Shown here one piece after another: positions 1-7,072 of a DNA stretch of 47,802 nt. The notes below the pieces were generated by a model. The model worked only from the letters and a program-made list of their open reading frames with translations, ran no database searches and was not told the origin of the DNA. Numbering within the stretch: the stretch's first letter is position 1; each line of letters opens with the position of its first letter. The stretch lies in IMG/VR virus record IMGVR_UViG_3300025846_000020, positions 1 to 47,802 of that record. One strand, 5' to 3'. The stretch is from a virus. Made by a program: the position numbers and the translations under genes.

Positions 1-1115
1 CCTGCGCCATCGAGGACGCGGGCTGGATCATCCGCGACATGCTCGTCTGGGCGTATGCGTCGGGCTTTCCGAAAGGCCGCGCCAACCTCAAGCCCGCGTG
101 GGAGCCGATCGTCATGGCCCGCAAGCCCGGCCCGCTGCGACCGTTGGCCATCGATGCGTGCCGCATTCCCGGCGCACTGGACGACGCCGACCGACCGGAT
201 CGCTTCGGGACGACAGACGGCGGGACGTTCGCGGCCTTCTCAACGCCACCGGTTGCCCGCGTTGAAGGTCGCTGGCCCGCCAACGTCATCCTCACAGATC
301 CCATATTCGATGGCGGCTGGGATGGCGTGGTGGGCGGGGGTTCCGCGCCCGGTGCAATCAGTGTCGAACGCAACCGCGACGGCGAGGTACACAACGAAAT
401 CTATGGCGCAATGCGGAAGCCTGCCCGCGAGGATCAGGGCTACGGCGACTCCGGCACCTACTCCCGCTTCTTCATTATTCCTAAGAGTTCGCGGTCAGAT
501 CGCGAGCCGGTGCTCGGCGGGCTGGCCGAGCGGCGGCAGGCCGACGATGGCCCCATCACAGAATACGTCCATCCAACACCAGACGGTATCGGCGCATGGC
601 TTCGGGCGCAACGTGAACGCGCAGGCTTGGCGCGGCGCCAAGTAGCGGGGCACTTCCCAAGCCGAACGGGCGGCATAACTGGATGCGTCACGAACTGGGA
701 AGAGGAGCTCAACCGACCGACGCCCGAACAGTGGCGAACCCTTCGGGACGTGCTCGGCTTCGACGGACGGTATGACACGCAGATGACCGCGGTTCGTGAC
801 GTGACGTTGGCAGAGCGCGATGCGCGAAGCACGTCGGCCAACCTCGAACTCATGCGCCGCGTGGCTGGCCTTGGTAAGACCCGCGCCAACCATCACCCCA
901 CCGTGAAGCCCACCGACCTCATGCGCCACCTCGTGCGCCTCGTCACGCCGCCGGGCGGGACGGTGCTCGATCCGTTTGGGGGCAGCGGGACGACGGCCCT
1001 GGCGGCTGAAATGGAGGGTTTCGACTGGATCCTGATCGAGAAAGAGGCCGAGTACGTCGCCATCGCTGAGGCGCGGCTGAACGGCACGCAACGCGGACTG
1101 GGGCTCACGGGATGA
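1..1115 (+). CDS. DNA methyltransferase, C-terminal part (gene enters from the left edge)
   Basis: The reading frame is open from base 3, so this is the end of a longer gene. Its N-terminus is most likely the fragment at 47586-47802. The conserved CAIEDAGW and GSGFPK-like segment of phage DNA methylases opens the fragment. Near the C-terminus are NHHPTVKP and DPFGGSGTT, the SAM-binding motif of beta-class amino-methyltransferases (N6-adenine or N4-cytosine; the base cannot be told). Between SDREPVL and NHHPTVKP, at about 579-767, lies an inserted segment that resembles an XRE-type helix-turn-helix (GAWLRAQRERAGLARRQVAG, then a TNWEE turn and RPTPEQW). The role is probably protection of phage DNA from restriction, or epigenetic control. 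The stop overlaps the next start by 4 bases (ATGA). Confidence 0.88.
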   Translation, partial: CAIEDAGWIIRDMLVWAYASGFPKGRANLKPAWEPIVMARKPGPLRPLAIDACRIPGALDDADRPDRFGTTDGGTFAAFSTPPVARVEGRWPANVILTDPIFDGGWDGVVGGGSAPGAISVERNRDGEVHNEIYGAMRKPAREDQGYGDSGTYSRFFIIPKSSRSDREPVLGGLAERRQADDGPITEYVHPTPDGIGAWLRAQRERAGLARRQVAGHFPSRTGGITGCVTNWEEELNRPTPEQWRTLRDVLGFDGRYDTQMTAVRDVTLAERDARSTSANLELMRRVAGLGKTRANHHPTVKPTDLMRHLVRLVTPPGGTVLDPFGGSGTTALAAEMEGFDWILIEKEAEYVAIAEARLNGTQRGLGLTG

Positions 1116-1696
1116 ACAACCTGCTCTGGTTTCTTGACCACCTCGATCCGCCCCCGGATCGCATGCACCGCCGGGGCGTGTGGAGCGATCCCGATGACGG
1201 CATGGGTTCGCTACTCGGCTCTCGCGCCATGTTCGGGCCCTTCGTGCGATGGCTCGAGGCGGCGTCTCGCTGGACCGTCGCCGAGCCCGTCAAAGTGCAA
1301 TGCTTCCATGCCGTCCAGCGTCGGCCTTGCGAGGTCTGCGCCGATACCGGCACCCGCTCTGGGCGCAAGTTTTACCGATGGCCGATGGCGGCTGCCATCG
1401 CGCGGGTTCACTACGACTTGGTCCCAGACGGGATGCCGAGCAGGTCGAACATTCTCTTTGCTATCGCCTGCTGCCCGAAGACTTATGACGGGCAGGGGCG
1501 CGCCAAGTGCGACCTGCCTGCCGTCGCCGCCACATTGGCCCACCGTTACCCGCTCATGGGCGATCCCCTCATTGCCGAGCGTGCGATGGCGGAGGCCCTG
1601 GCCCACGTCCGGTACGTTTGGCGCGAGGATGTCCCCGTTCGTGGTGCAAGTTGTGTAGACAAGCCGCTTGCCACGGGTGTAGAGTCAGTGGCCTAA
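1112..1696 (+). CDS. hypothetical protein, Cys-containing
   Basis: This 194-residue protein starts at an ATG that overlaps the methyltransferase stop, so translation is probably coupled. I do not recognise a family. It has a CEVC pair near the middle and further cysteines (CCPKT, KCD) that could bind zinc. The N-terminus is Trp/Pro-rich and there is no membrane segment. It was chosen over other open frames here because of the stop-start overlap and the balanced residue composition. It ends in a non-coding stretch with hairpins, so it probably closes the methyltransferase transcript. Confidence 0.6.
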   Translation: MNNLLWFLDHLDPPPDRMHRRGVWSDPDDGMGSLLGSRAMFGPFVRWLEAASRWTVAEPVKVQCFHAVQRRPCEVCADTGTRSGRKFYRWPMAAAIARVHYDLVPDGMPSRSNILFAIACCPKTYDGQGRAKCDLPAVAATLAHRYPLMGDPLIAERAMAEALAHVRYVWREDVPVRGASCVDKPLATGVESVA

Positions 1697-1869
1697 AGGG
1701 GTCGGCTCAGAGACAAGAGCCATCGCCCTCGCCGCAAAGACTCCCGGACGGTCGGCGTCAAAGGTTTCCGGAGATTATACCCGGGATATAACCGACCCCA
1801 CGAAACCACATACGGGGCCGAGCGGGATTGCCCCCGATCGGCGCGACTCCCGCCGGCCCCCACCATATA

Positions 1870-1885
1870 CCTCGGGTTTCCGAGG
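1870..1885 (+). other. small hairpin in the non-coding gap
   Basis: CCTCGG-GTTT-CCGAGG is a perfect 6-bp stem with a 4-base loop. It lies in the 273-base gap 1697-1969, which holds no credible gene. The same gap also has the distant complementary pair GGGGTCGG (1698-1705) and CCGACCCC (1792-1799). Confidence 0.4.
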
Positions 1886-1891
1886 ATCGTC

Positions 1892-1944
1892 GGGACCAGG
1901 ACAAAGGCGCCAAGCCTCCGGCGCCTCCTGGTCCCGCTTCTTTC
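1892..1944 (+). terminator. terminator-like long hairpin
   Basis: GGGACCAGGA (1892-1901) pairs with TCCTGGTCCC (1926-1935). Inside it AGGCGCC (1905-1911) pairs with GGCGCCT (1920-1926), leaving an 8-base loop. A weakly T-rich GCTTCTTT follows. It probably ends the transcript of the methyltransferase and the gene after it. Confidence 0.65.
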
Positions 1945-1969
1945 ATGCGCCACTCCCGAGGTTATCCGT

Positions 1970-2161
1970 ATGGGCGGTCACAAGAGCCACGAGATGCAGT
2001 ACAGCCTGCGCAACGGCTGGGCGTGCGCCGCCTGCCCGTTCGCGATCGATGACACAGAAGCCGGTGCCAGGGCGGCGATGGCCCACGTGGTGGCCCACCA
2101 GTACGCCGTGCAGCCTCCCAAGCCGATCGACTATGACCGGCCCCAGAGGCGCCAGAGGTGA
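1970..2161 (+). CDS. small hypothetical protein with CxxC
   Basis: This 63-residue protein has GAGG 8 bases before the ATG. The segment WACAACPFAI followed by HVVAHQY gives a C-x2-C plus His pattern that could form a zinc knuckle. It begins a tightly overlapping series of small genes; its TGA overlaps the next GTG. Function unknown. Confidence 0.6.
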   Translation: MGGHKSHEMQYSLRNGWACAACPFAIDDTEAGARAAMAHVVAHQYAVQPPKPIDYDRPQRRQR

Positions 2162-2307
2162 GCGCGTGGGTCATCCGCTGCCGACATGGAGGCCGGCACC
2201 GGACGTTCCGCTTGCGGCTTCCCCTGACGCGGTTCGATGCGCGACTCGTGTTCCTCTGCCCAGAGTGCGAGGACTTCCTCGCGCCGCTGCTGACGGTCCC
2301 GGCATGA
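2158..2307 (+). CDS. 49-residue zinc-ribbon-like protein
   Basis: The gene starts at a GTG that overlaps the previous stop (GTGA) and ends with a stop overlapping the next ATG (ATGA). It has an N-terminal IRCRHGG segment and a C-terminal LCPECEDFL knuckle. This is the pattern of small phage zinc ribbons, which often bind nucleic acid or protein. Perfect overlap on both sides supports it as real. Specific role unknown. Confidence 0.6.
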   Translation: MSAWVIRCRHGGRHRTFRLRLPLTRFDARLVFLCPECEDFLAPLLTVPA

Positions 2308-2531
2308 ACTGGAAGTGGTTTCGGGTCGTCCTTGGTGGACGCGCGTCAAGGAACGCGCACCTGTTTGCGACCCTATGGGAGAACGCTGACTCTGGTCGCC
2401 AGGCAGCCTGCGGGCTCCGGCCCGGGGACCTCATCCCGGATGATGCGCCGATCAGGTACGCCACCGCCGGTCCGGCTGACGAGCGGTGCCCGGCTTGCGC
2501 GGCCAGCAAGTCTGCTTGCGCTCCCACTTGA
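2304..2531 (+). CDS. small Cys-rich hypothetical protein
   Basis: This 75-residue protein starts at the ATG overlapping the stop of the previous gene. Cysteines cluster in AACGL and in CPACAASKSAC near the end, a likely zinc-binding arrangement common in small phage proteins. An upstream extension of the same frame is open but would run over the preceding gene. The stop overlaps a TTGACA sequence at 2528. Confidence 0.6.
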   Translation: MNWKWFRVVLGGRASRNAHLFATLWENADSGRQAACGLRPGDLIPDDAPIRYATAGPADERCPACAASKSACAPT

Positions 2532-2554
2532 CACAATGTGGTAATCTTCTCTTA
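2528..2554 (+). promoter_or_regulatory. CTTGACA element before a strong ribosome site
   Basis: TTGACA (2528-2533) is followed after 8 bases by TAATCT and then by the AGGAGG of the next gene. The -35-like box is perfect but no good -10 lies at 16-18 bases, so this is either a non-standard promoter or a regulator-binding site. Similar elements occur at 34588 and 38396. Confidence 0.35.
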
Positions 2555-2567
2555 GGAGGCAACCCAC

Positions 2568-2822
2568 ATGGCAACTGCTCTACCGCGCACTCACACGGAC
2601 CAAGTTCTAGACCGCGCCCGCGTCGCGCTCGACGCGACACCGTCAGACTCCCCCAACTTCACCCGCGTACATCGCGCCTTCTGCGATGCGCTTGACGCCA
2701 ACAACCGCTACCACGCCTGCGACCTCTACTCGCCCGCCGAGGGCTACGGCTCCTCCTGCGCCGACTGTGGCGAGAGCTGCACCGATCACGCGGGCTTCAA
2801 TCCGAACGGTGGCGCGTGGTGA
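2568..2822 (+). CDS. hypothetical protein with CxxC pair
   Basis: This 84-residue protein has a near-perfect AGGAGG before its ATG, unusual among its coupled neighbours, and it probably starts a new translation or transcription unit. The C-terminal half carries YHACDLYS and then SSCADCGESC, a probable zinc-binding cluster. The N-terminal half is helical and polar. The stop overlaps the next GTG. Family not recognised. Confidence 0.65.
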   Translation: MATALPRTHTDQVLDRARVALDATPSDSPNFTRVHRAFCDALDANNRYHACDLYSPAEGYGSSCADCGESCTDHAGFNPNGGAW

Positions 2823-3061
2823 TTGCTCTATCGCGTATCTCGCTACTTACTCCGGTCCCCGCCCTCTCGACTGACCGCGCCCTTGCGCGCGAGGCACAGC
2901 GAGCGCTCGAGTACCAGCTCGGCCGCCTTCGGGCGCACCTTGACGAGATCCCCCTCGAGGCCGAATACGGCATCAGTCGCAAGTGGTGCGCCGACACCCT
3001 CGACGAGATCACTGCCACCGCCACCGCTTACGCCCAGGCGTTCCACGCCCGGGAGGCGTGA
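2819..3061 (+). CDS. small hypothetical protein, helical
   Basis: The start is taken as the GTG overlapping the previous TGA (GTGA); a GTG three bases earlier is equally possible. The roughly 80-residue protein has a short hydrophobic N-terminus and then a charged, probably alpha-helical body (ALAREAQRALEYQLGRLRAH). No known domain is visible. The stop overlaps the next GTG. Confidence 0.55.
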   Translation: MIALSRISLLTPVPALSTDRALAREAQRALEYQLGRLRAHLDEIPLEAEYGISRKWCADTLDEITATATAYAQAFHAREA

Positions 3062-3645
3062 CGTGGCCACTGATGTCGCATAAGAAGCAGCTCGCAGTCC
3101 TGCTCCTCGTCCTCGTCTTCCTGTCGCTCGCCATCCTGTGGCCGCCATCGACGAAGTGCGACCAGCCCGTGGTGGCGAGCCGCATCCCTGCCTCGGAGTT
3201 CGAGCGGGTGAGCCTGCCGTTTCCGCACCCCGAGGGGCTGACCGATGACGAGGACTACCGCGGCCATTTGGCGGATGCAAGCCGTTCTGTTCGCGCTCGG
3301 CGCATCGCTCCCGGCTCACCCATGCCGATTGTACCCCTCCCATCCCCGTCCGCGCCACGCCCTGTTAGCGTCGCGCCCGCGGCTAGAACCTGCCCGGCGT
3401 CCATGACGGGGATAGCCTCCTGGTATCGGTACGTCGTCGGTGGCGCTGCCGCCGGGCCCCGGCTCCGGGCGGCGTTGGGACCGGGGTGGAGGGGCCGTAG
3501 TGTTACGGTCTGCGCCGCTATCTGCGTTCAGGTCCGGCTCTCGGACTGGATGGCCGCCGATCGCCTGGTCGACCTCGACAGCCGGTCGTTCTCGCGGCTC
3601 GCGCCGCTGTCGCGTGGCATCGTGGAGGTATCCGTCCGATGGTGA
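3058..3645 (+). CDS. membrane-anchored RlpA-like double-psi beta-barrel protein
   Basis: After a short start there is a strong hydrophobic segment (QLAVLLLVLVFLSLAILW), then a Pro/Ser-rich linker of about 90 residues. A C-terminal RlpA/barwin-like domain follows: GIASWY, the RAALG helix, VTVCA, the conserved Asp in RLSDW, DLDS and RLAPLSRGIVEV. Proteins with this fold bind or cut peptidoglycan. Here it would act on the periplasmic or outer face of the membrane, perhaps in lysis or wall remodelling. Start: a GTG overlapping the previous stop; ATG at 3073 is the alternative, still upstream of the membrane segment. Its last 39 bases recur as a remnant at 3812-3850. Confidence 0.72.
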   Translation: MTWPLMSHKKQLAVLLLVLVFLSLAILWPPSTKCDQPVVASRIPASEFERVSLPFPHPEGLTDDEDYRGHLADASRSVRARRIAPGSPMPIVPLPSPSAPRPVSVAPAARTCPASMTGIASWYRYVVGGAAAGPRLRAALGPGWRGRSVTVCAAICVQVRLSDWMAADRLVDLDSRSFSRLAPLSRGIVEVSVRW

Positions 3646-3850
3646 GCGATGCCGTCCTCGTGGTTGGGGTCGTGTTCTCCCTGTTCCTGACCTCCAACTC
3701 CGTGCTGTCCTTCACGGGTCATTATCGGCGCGAGTTGTCCCTGATCCGAACGAGCGCCGCCGGCCTCGCGTGGATCGGCACCATCGTGGCATGGGGACTG
3801 GCCCGGGCGATCTGTCCCGCGGCATCGTGGAGGTGACGATAAAATGGTGA
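3607..3850 (+). repeat. direct repeat of the RlpA-like gene end (3607-3645 and 3812-3850)
   Basis: Two 39-base segments match closely, each containing GGCATCGTGGAGGT and ending in ATGGTGA. In the RlpA frame they encode LSRGIVEVSVRW and LSRGIVEVTIKW. Both carry the start and a GGAGG ribosome site for the next small membrane gene. This looks like a duplication or recombination junction that inserted the 3639 gene. Confidence 0.75.
3639..3836 (+). CDS. small membrane protein
   Basis: This 65-residue protein has two hydrophobic stretches, DAVLVVGVVFSLFL near the start and AGLAWIGTIVAWGLARAI near the end, separated by a basic loop. It starts at an ATG inside the end of the RlpA-like gene, with GGAGG 11 bases upstream. 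Its C-terminus is encoded, in another frame, by the remnant of a duplicated RlpA-like gene end. A holin-like or other membrane role is possible but unproven. Confidence 0.5.
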   Translation: MVSDAVLVVGVVFSLFLTSNSVLSFTGHYRRELSLIRTSAAGLAWIGTIVAWGLARAICPAASWR

Positions 3851-3948
3851 ACCCGGATCCCCTTGCTCCGGCTCGCGGCTGCCTCAACGGCGGTTGCCTG
3901 AGCCTGATCTTCTGGGCCGTCGTGGCCTTCATCATCCTGGGAGCCTGA
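3844..3948 (+). CDS. 34-residue membrane peptide
   Basis: ATG at 3844 lies 9 bases after a GGAGG. The peptide has two cysteines (GCLNGGC) and then one hydrophobic segment, LSLIFWAVVAFIILGA, ending at the C-terminus. This is the layout of many small phage membrane peptides. The next gene follows after one base. Function unknown. Confidence 0.5.
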   Translation: MVNPDPLAPARGCLNGGCLSLIFWAVVAFIILGA

Positions 3949-3949
3949 C

Positions 3950-4144
3950 ATGATCGAGCGTGGGATCGAGTTGGCCCGCCAGCAAGCGGCCGAGATCGCC
4001 CGGCTGACCGCGGCGCTGTACGGCGCGGATGAGGCCCTGCGGGCGCTTGTGAACGCCGGGTGGTCATCTCTTTCGGAGATGCGGGCTATCGCGGCGGCAG
4101 ATGAGTGCACCGCCGCCCTCGCCCCAGCCCCGAGCGAGCCATGA
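3950..4144 (+). CDS. small coiled-coil-like protein, member 1 of a duplicated set
   Basis: This 64-residue protein has the helical segment AAEIARLTAALYGADEALRA and the C-terminal tail APAPSEP. The EIARL-AL helix and the APSEP tail recur in the next gene, and the helix recurs in the gene after that, so the three form a paralogous series. The stop overlaps the next start (ATGA). Confidence 0.6.
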   Translation: MIERGIELARQQAAEIARLTAALYGADEALRALVNAGWSSLSEMRAIAAADECTAALAPAPSEP

Positions 4145-4514
4145 CCCCCGAAGAGGAGGCGGCCCTGCGCCGACGCGCCAATCCGAGCATGACCACCGAC
4201 GCCCGAGCCGAGCTGGCGGAGGCGCTGCACGCGACAGACGTTATTCACCCGGCCAAAGATCGCTGGCCAGATGACGGTTGCGCGTGGTGTTCAAGTTCGG
4301 CCCACGACATCCTCGCCGCCCTCCCGCCCGACTGGTGCGGGCATGGCGACATCGTGACGATGGCTGAGGAGGAATGCGAGCGTTTAGAGGCCGAGATCGC
4401 CCGGCTGCGAGAGGCGCTACTGGCCATTTGTCGGTTGTCGGCGGCGGCGCACCATCTCCCGATCTTCGCTATCACCAAAGACGCCCTCGCCCTCGCCCCG
4501 AGCGAGCCATGACC
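4128..4514 (+). repeat. 19-base gene-junction repeat (4128-4146 and 4496-4514)
   Basis: The identical 19 bases CCCCGAGCGAGCCATGACC occur at both junctions of the paralogous set. Each copy encodes the APSEP tail of one gene and the start codon of the next, so it marks the duplication unit. Confidence 0.8.
4141..4512 (+). CDS. hypothetical protein, member 2 of a duplicated set
   Basis: This 123-residue protein starts at the ATG overlapping the previous stop. It has MTTDARAELAEALHATD, then CAWCSS (a C-x2-C pair), a helix EIARLREALL and the tail ALAPSEP. The first two elements recur in the next gene (MTTDSKAALAAALERHHD and CVYCSS). The arrangement suggests unequal duplication of one ancestral small gene. 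No family recognised. Confidence 0.62.
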   Translation: MTPEEEAALRRRANPSMTTDARAELAEALHATDVIHPAKDRWPDDGCAWCSSSAHDILAALPPDWCGHGDIVTMAEEECERLEAEIARLREALLAICRLSAAAHHLPIFAITKDALALAPSEP

Positions 4515-4784
4515 ACCGACAGCAAGGCCGCGCTGGCGGCGGCTCTGGAACGCCACCATGACAGTGAGGGGTTTTGCGTCTACTGCTCCTCGAAGCGAGT
4601 GTTCGAGCCGTGGCCTTGCGACGCCGCGCGCGCCCGAGAGGAGATCGCCCGGCTGCGAGAGGCGCTGGAGGAGGCCATTTCCCTAGCCTCCCGACTCAAT
4701 TACACGGTTAGCCAAGAGTTTGGGGAGTCACCCGAGGTAGACGCAACTCTGGAACGTTTGGCCCTGCAGGAGGTTTTGGGATGA
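4509..4784 (+). CDS. hypothetical protein, member 3 of a duplicated set
   Basis: This 91-residue protein overlaps the previous stop by 4 bases. Order of elements: MTTDSKAALAAALERHHD, CVYCSSKRVF, then the helix REEIARLREALEEAIS. It lacks the APSEP tail of its two upstream relatives and has its own C-terminus. A C-x2-C plus coiled-coil design would suit a small DNA- or protein-binding accessory factor, but nothing specific can be claimed. Confidence 0.62.
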   Translation: MTTDSKAALAAALERHHDSEGFCVYCSSKRVFEPWPCDAARAREEIARLREALEEAISLASRLNYTVSQEFGESPEVDATLERLALQEVLG

Positions 4785-5044
4785 ACGGCTATCCAACGCC
4801 CGGTGAACTGCTCGCGGCGCACCATACGATGCGCAAGATGACGAGCGCGTCGTATGCCGAGGCCACGGGGGCAAACGACATGCCGAACTCGGCGAAGTTC
4901 CTCGAGACGGCTTGGGGTGAATGGGTCGAGGCGACACGCCAGATCGCCCTCGCCTGCTCATGGCTCGCGGGAGACGCGGCAGGCGATCCTTATGACGTTG
5001 CCTGGAACCAGATGATGGACGACGAGGCGGAGGCTGATGGGTAG
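4781..5044 (+). CDS. hypothetical protein upstream of terminase
   Basis: This 87-residue protein starts at an ATG overlapping the preceding stop and ends overlapping the terminase small subunit start. It is helical, with KFLETAWGEWVEATRQIALACSW in the middle and an acidic C-terminus (MMDDEAEADG). No motif is recognised. Its position suggests it is translated with the packaging genes. Confidence 0.6.
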   Translation: MNGYPTPGELLAAHHTMRKMTSASYAEATGANDMPNSAKFLETAWGEWVEATRQIALACSWLAGDAAGDPYDVAWNQMMDDEAEADG

Positions 5045-5513
5045 GCGCTCAAAGCGTAGCCCAGAACGCGAGACGGCAATCCTCAACGCTCTGCGCGTCG
5101 GTAACACGCGCCGCGCCGCTGCAGCGGCTGCTGATGTCGATCATGCGACCTTCTACCGCTGGCTTGACATCGCGACGTTTCGCGACGCTGTAGTAAAGGC
5201 TGAAGCTGAAGCCGAACTGCGCTTCCTCGGCCAGATCGCCACGGCGGCGATGAAAAACTGGCAAGCCGCTGCATGGTGGCTGGAGCGGCGCAAGCATGAA
5301 GACTATCGCCGCATGGACGGCGTGCAGATTAGCGGACCCTCTGGCGGGCCGATTGAGGGCAGGGTCGATGTCATGCATTTTGTGCCAGATGAGGCGTTCA
5401 TGATGCAATACGCCCGGGTCCTCAATGAGGCAGGGCTGATCGACGAGCCGCTTCTTGGTCCCTCAGCGTTCCCTGAGCCCCGCCAAGTCGGCCCTGGAGA
5501 CGAGGCCCCGTAG
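5037..5513 (+). CDS. terS: terminase small subunit (DNA-recognition subunit)
   Basis: This 158-residue protein sits directly before the large terminase gene. The N-terminus has a helix-turn-helix typical of small terminases (NTRRAAAAAADVDHATFYRW), followed by a helical segment with FRDAVVKAEAEAE that would oligomerise, and a flexible acidic/proline C-terminus. Small subunits bind the packaging site and load the large subunit. The cluster of GTAGC repeats starting at its stop codon is a candidate binding site. The first bases overlap the preceding gene. Confidence 0.75.
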   Translation: MGRRSKRSPERETAILNALRVGNTRRAAAAAADVDHATFYRWLDIATFRDAVVKAEAEAELRFLGQIATAAMKNWQAAAWWLERRKHEDYRRMDGVQISGPSGGPIEGRVDVMHFVPDEAFMMQYARVLNEAGLIDEPLLGPSAFPEPRQVGPGDEAP

Positions 5514-5626
5514 CACTTTGAGGGTGCTACGCCCTTGCTACGTACGCCCCCCGTAGCATCGCCCCGTAGCACTTTTCCGATGCTACGGTAACGCTACGGG
5601 GTACCCCTGCTGGGGGTCCGTAGCAA
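5506..5626 (+). repeat. GTAGC/GCTAC repeat cluster between terS and terL (candidate packaging site)
   Basis: Eight copies of GTAGC or its complement lie within about 115 bases, from 5510 to 5624. CCCCGTAGCACTTT is repeated exactly at 5506-5519 and 5562-5575. Perfect stems can form: CGTAGCAC (5509-5516) with GTGCTACG (5524-5531), and CCCCGTAGC (5562-5570) with GCTACGGGG (5593-5601). The position beside the terminase genes fits a pac/cos recognition region. Confidence 0.7.
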
Positions 5627-5627
5627 C

Positions 5628-5652
5628 AACCCCCCCCCCTTACAGGGGGGTT
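5628..5652 (+). terminator. C-tract/G-tract hairpin before terL
   Basis: AACCCCCC (5628-5635) pairs with GGGGGGTT (5645-5652). The C run is 10 long. A second short hairpin, ACCCC-TGCTG-GGGGT, lies just before it (5603-5617). No clear T run follows, so it could be a terminator or part of the packaging site. Confidence 0.4.
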
Positions 5653-5695
5653 GGTGTTACGGCCCCGCGGCACCTGCTCCGGCTCAAGGTGAGAA

Positions 5696-7072
5696 ATGCC
5701 CAACCTGATGCCGGACTGGTACCCGTCCGAGTACTTGCCTCACATTCCTACAGCGCCACAGTTAGTGTTTCTCTCGCTCCCCAACCGGGAGGCGTTGTAC
5801 GGCGGCGCGGCAGGGGGAGGCAAGTCGGACGCGCTACTCATGGACGGGCTGGCATGGGTCCAGTTCAAAGACTATGACGGGCTGATCGTCCGGAAGACGT
5901 ACCGCGACCTCGCGCTCTCCGGGGCGATCATGGACCGGGCCCGAACCTGGCTCGATCCGTTCGTCTCGCGGGGCGTCGTTCACTGGGACAGCCTGGATCA
6001 CCGTTTCAAGTTTCCCTCCGGGGCCCGGTTGCAGTTCGGCTACCTCGGGGACGCGAGGGACCGCTACCGCTACATGTCGGCTGAGTACCAGTTCGTCGGG
6101 ATCGACGAGGCTACCCAGTTCGAGGAGGCGGACTACACGTACCTCCTGTCCCGTAACCGCCGCACGAAGGCGGCCACGGTGCCGGGCGTCAAGATGCGTC
6201 TTGCCAGCAACCCTGGTGGGATAGGCCACGACTGGTGCCGTCGCCGCTTCCTGCCCTGGGTCGACGACGACGGGCATACCGTCTATCCCTGCCGTGAGGA
6301 CGGCGAGCGGCGCGTGTTCGTCCCTGCTAAGCTCTGGGACAACCCGCATATCAACGCTGACGAGTACGCGGCCAACCTCCGCGAACTCGACCCGGTCACC
6401 TGCTCCCAACTGCTCAACGGTGACTGGGGAGCCCGCCCACCCGGCGAGATGTTCGATCGCCGCTGGTACTCGCTCGATGGTGAGGAATTGGTTTCGCGCG
6501 CCGCCCGGTGGGTGAGGGCGTGGGACCTTGCCGGCACCAAGAAGCGATCCGCCGGCCACGATCCGGACTTCACAGTCGGGACGCTCATGGGCGTGACCCC
6601 GACATCCGAGGTCGTCGTCTGGGACGTGATCCGCAAGCGCGACACGGCAGGGGCGATCGAGGATCTTATCATTCAGACGGCCCAGGCGGACAAGGCGCGC
6701 TTTGGCAGCGTGGCGCTCAGGATCGAGCAGGAGCCTGGTAGCAGCGGCAAGTACGTCGCAGAGTCCTACGCCCGCAAGCTGCTGGGCTACGACTTCGAGG
6801 CGGTTCCCGCCACGGGAGCCAAGAGCCTCCGGGCCGTGCCCTTCTCCAAGGCTAGCAAGGCGGGCCTGGTCCACCTGCGGGACGCGCCGTGGACTGGCGA
6901 CTGGCTCTCAGAGTTCGAAGCGTTCCCGCAGGAGTCAACGCACGACGACCAGGTAGACGCCTCGTCGCTCGCGTTCCAGACCCTGACCCAGCATTCGCCC
7001 GCGGCCGGCGGCACAGTCGAGCCCTCGCGCACCAAGAGCCCCTATGACGCACCCCGAAGGAGCCGACTGTGA
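5696..7072 (+). CDS. terL: terminase large subunit (packaging ATPase-nuclease)
   Basis: This 458-residue protein drives DNA into the prohead and cuts it. ATPase domain: Walker A GGAAGGGKSD at residues 36-45, Walker B with D137-E138 in VGIDEAT, and the SNPGG coupling motif at 171-175. Nuclease domain: acidic residues D277 (RAWDLAG), E344/E346 (IEQEPGSSGK) and the C-terminal HDDQVDA at 416-422, as in Terminase_6-type RNase H-fold nucleases. Length is normal. AAGGTGAG lies 5 bases before the ATG, so this start is well supported. The next gene overlaps its stop. Confidence 0.95.
   Translation: MPNLMPDWYPSEYLPHIPTAPQLVFLSLPNREALYGGAAGGGKSDALLMDGLAWVQFKDYDGLIVRKTYRDLALSGAIMDRARTWLDPFVSRGVVHWDSLDHRFKFPSGARLQFGYLGDARDRYRYMSAEYQFVGIDEATQFEEADYTYLLSRNRRTKAATVPGVKMRLASNPGGIGHDWCRRRFLPWVDDDGHTVYPCREDGERRVFVPAKLWDNPHINADEYAANLRELDPVTCSQLLNGDWGARPPGEMFDRRWYSLDGEELVSRAARWVRAWDLAGTKKRSAGHDPDFTVGTLMGVTPTSEVVVWDVIRKRDTAGAIEDLIIQTAQADKARFGSVALRIEQEPGSSGKYVAESYARKLLGYDFEAVPATGAKSLRAVPFSKASKAGLVHLRDAPWTGDWLSEFEAFPQESTHDDQVDASSLAFQTLTQHSPAAGGTVEPSRTKSPYDAPRRSRL

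Noticed and set aside
1698-1799. tRNA-like pattern (GGGGTCGG/CCGACCCC ends and a GCTC/GAGC arm)
   Set aside because: No anticodon arm, no GGTTCGA T-loop and no CCA-type end could be fitted, and the length is wrong; kept only as possible RNA structure.
5834-6874. 346-codon open frame on the minus strand
   Set aside because: Antisense to the large terminase subunit, which has all its motifs.
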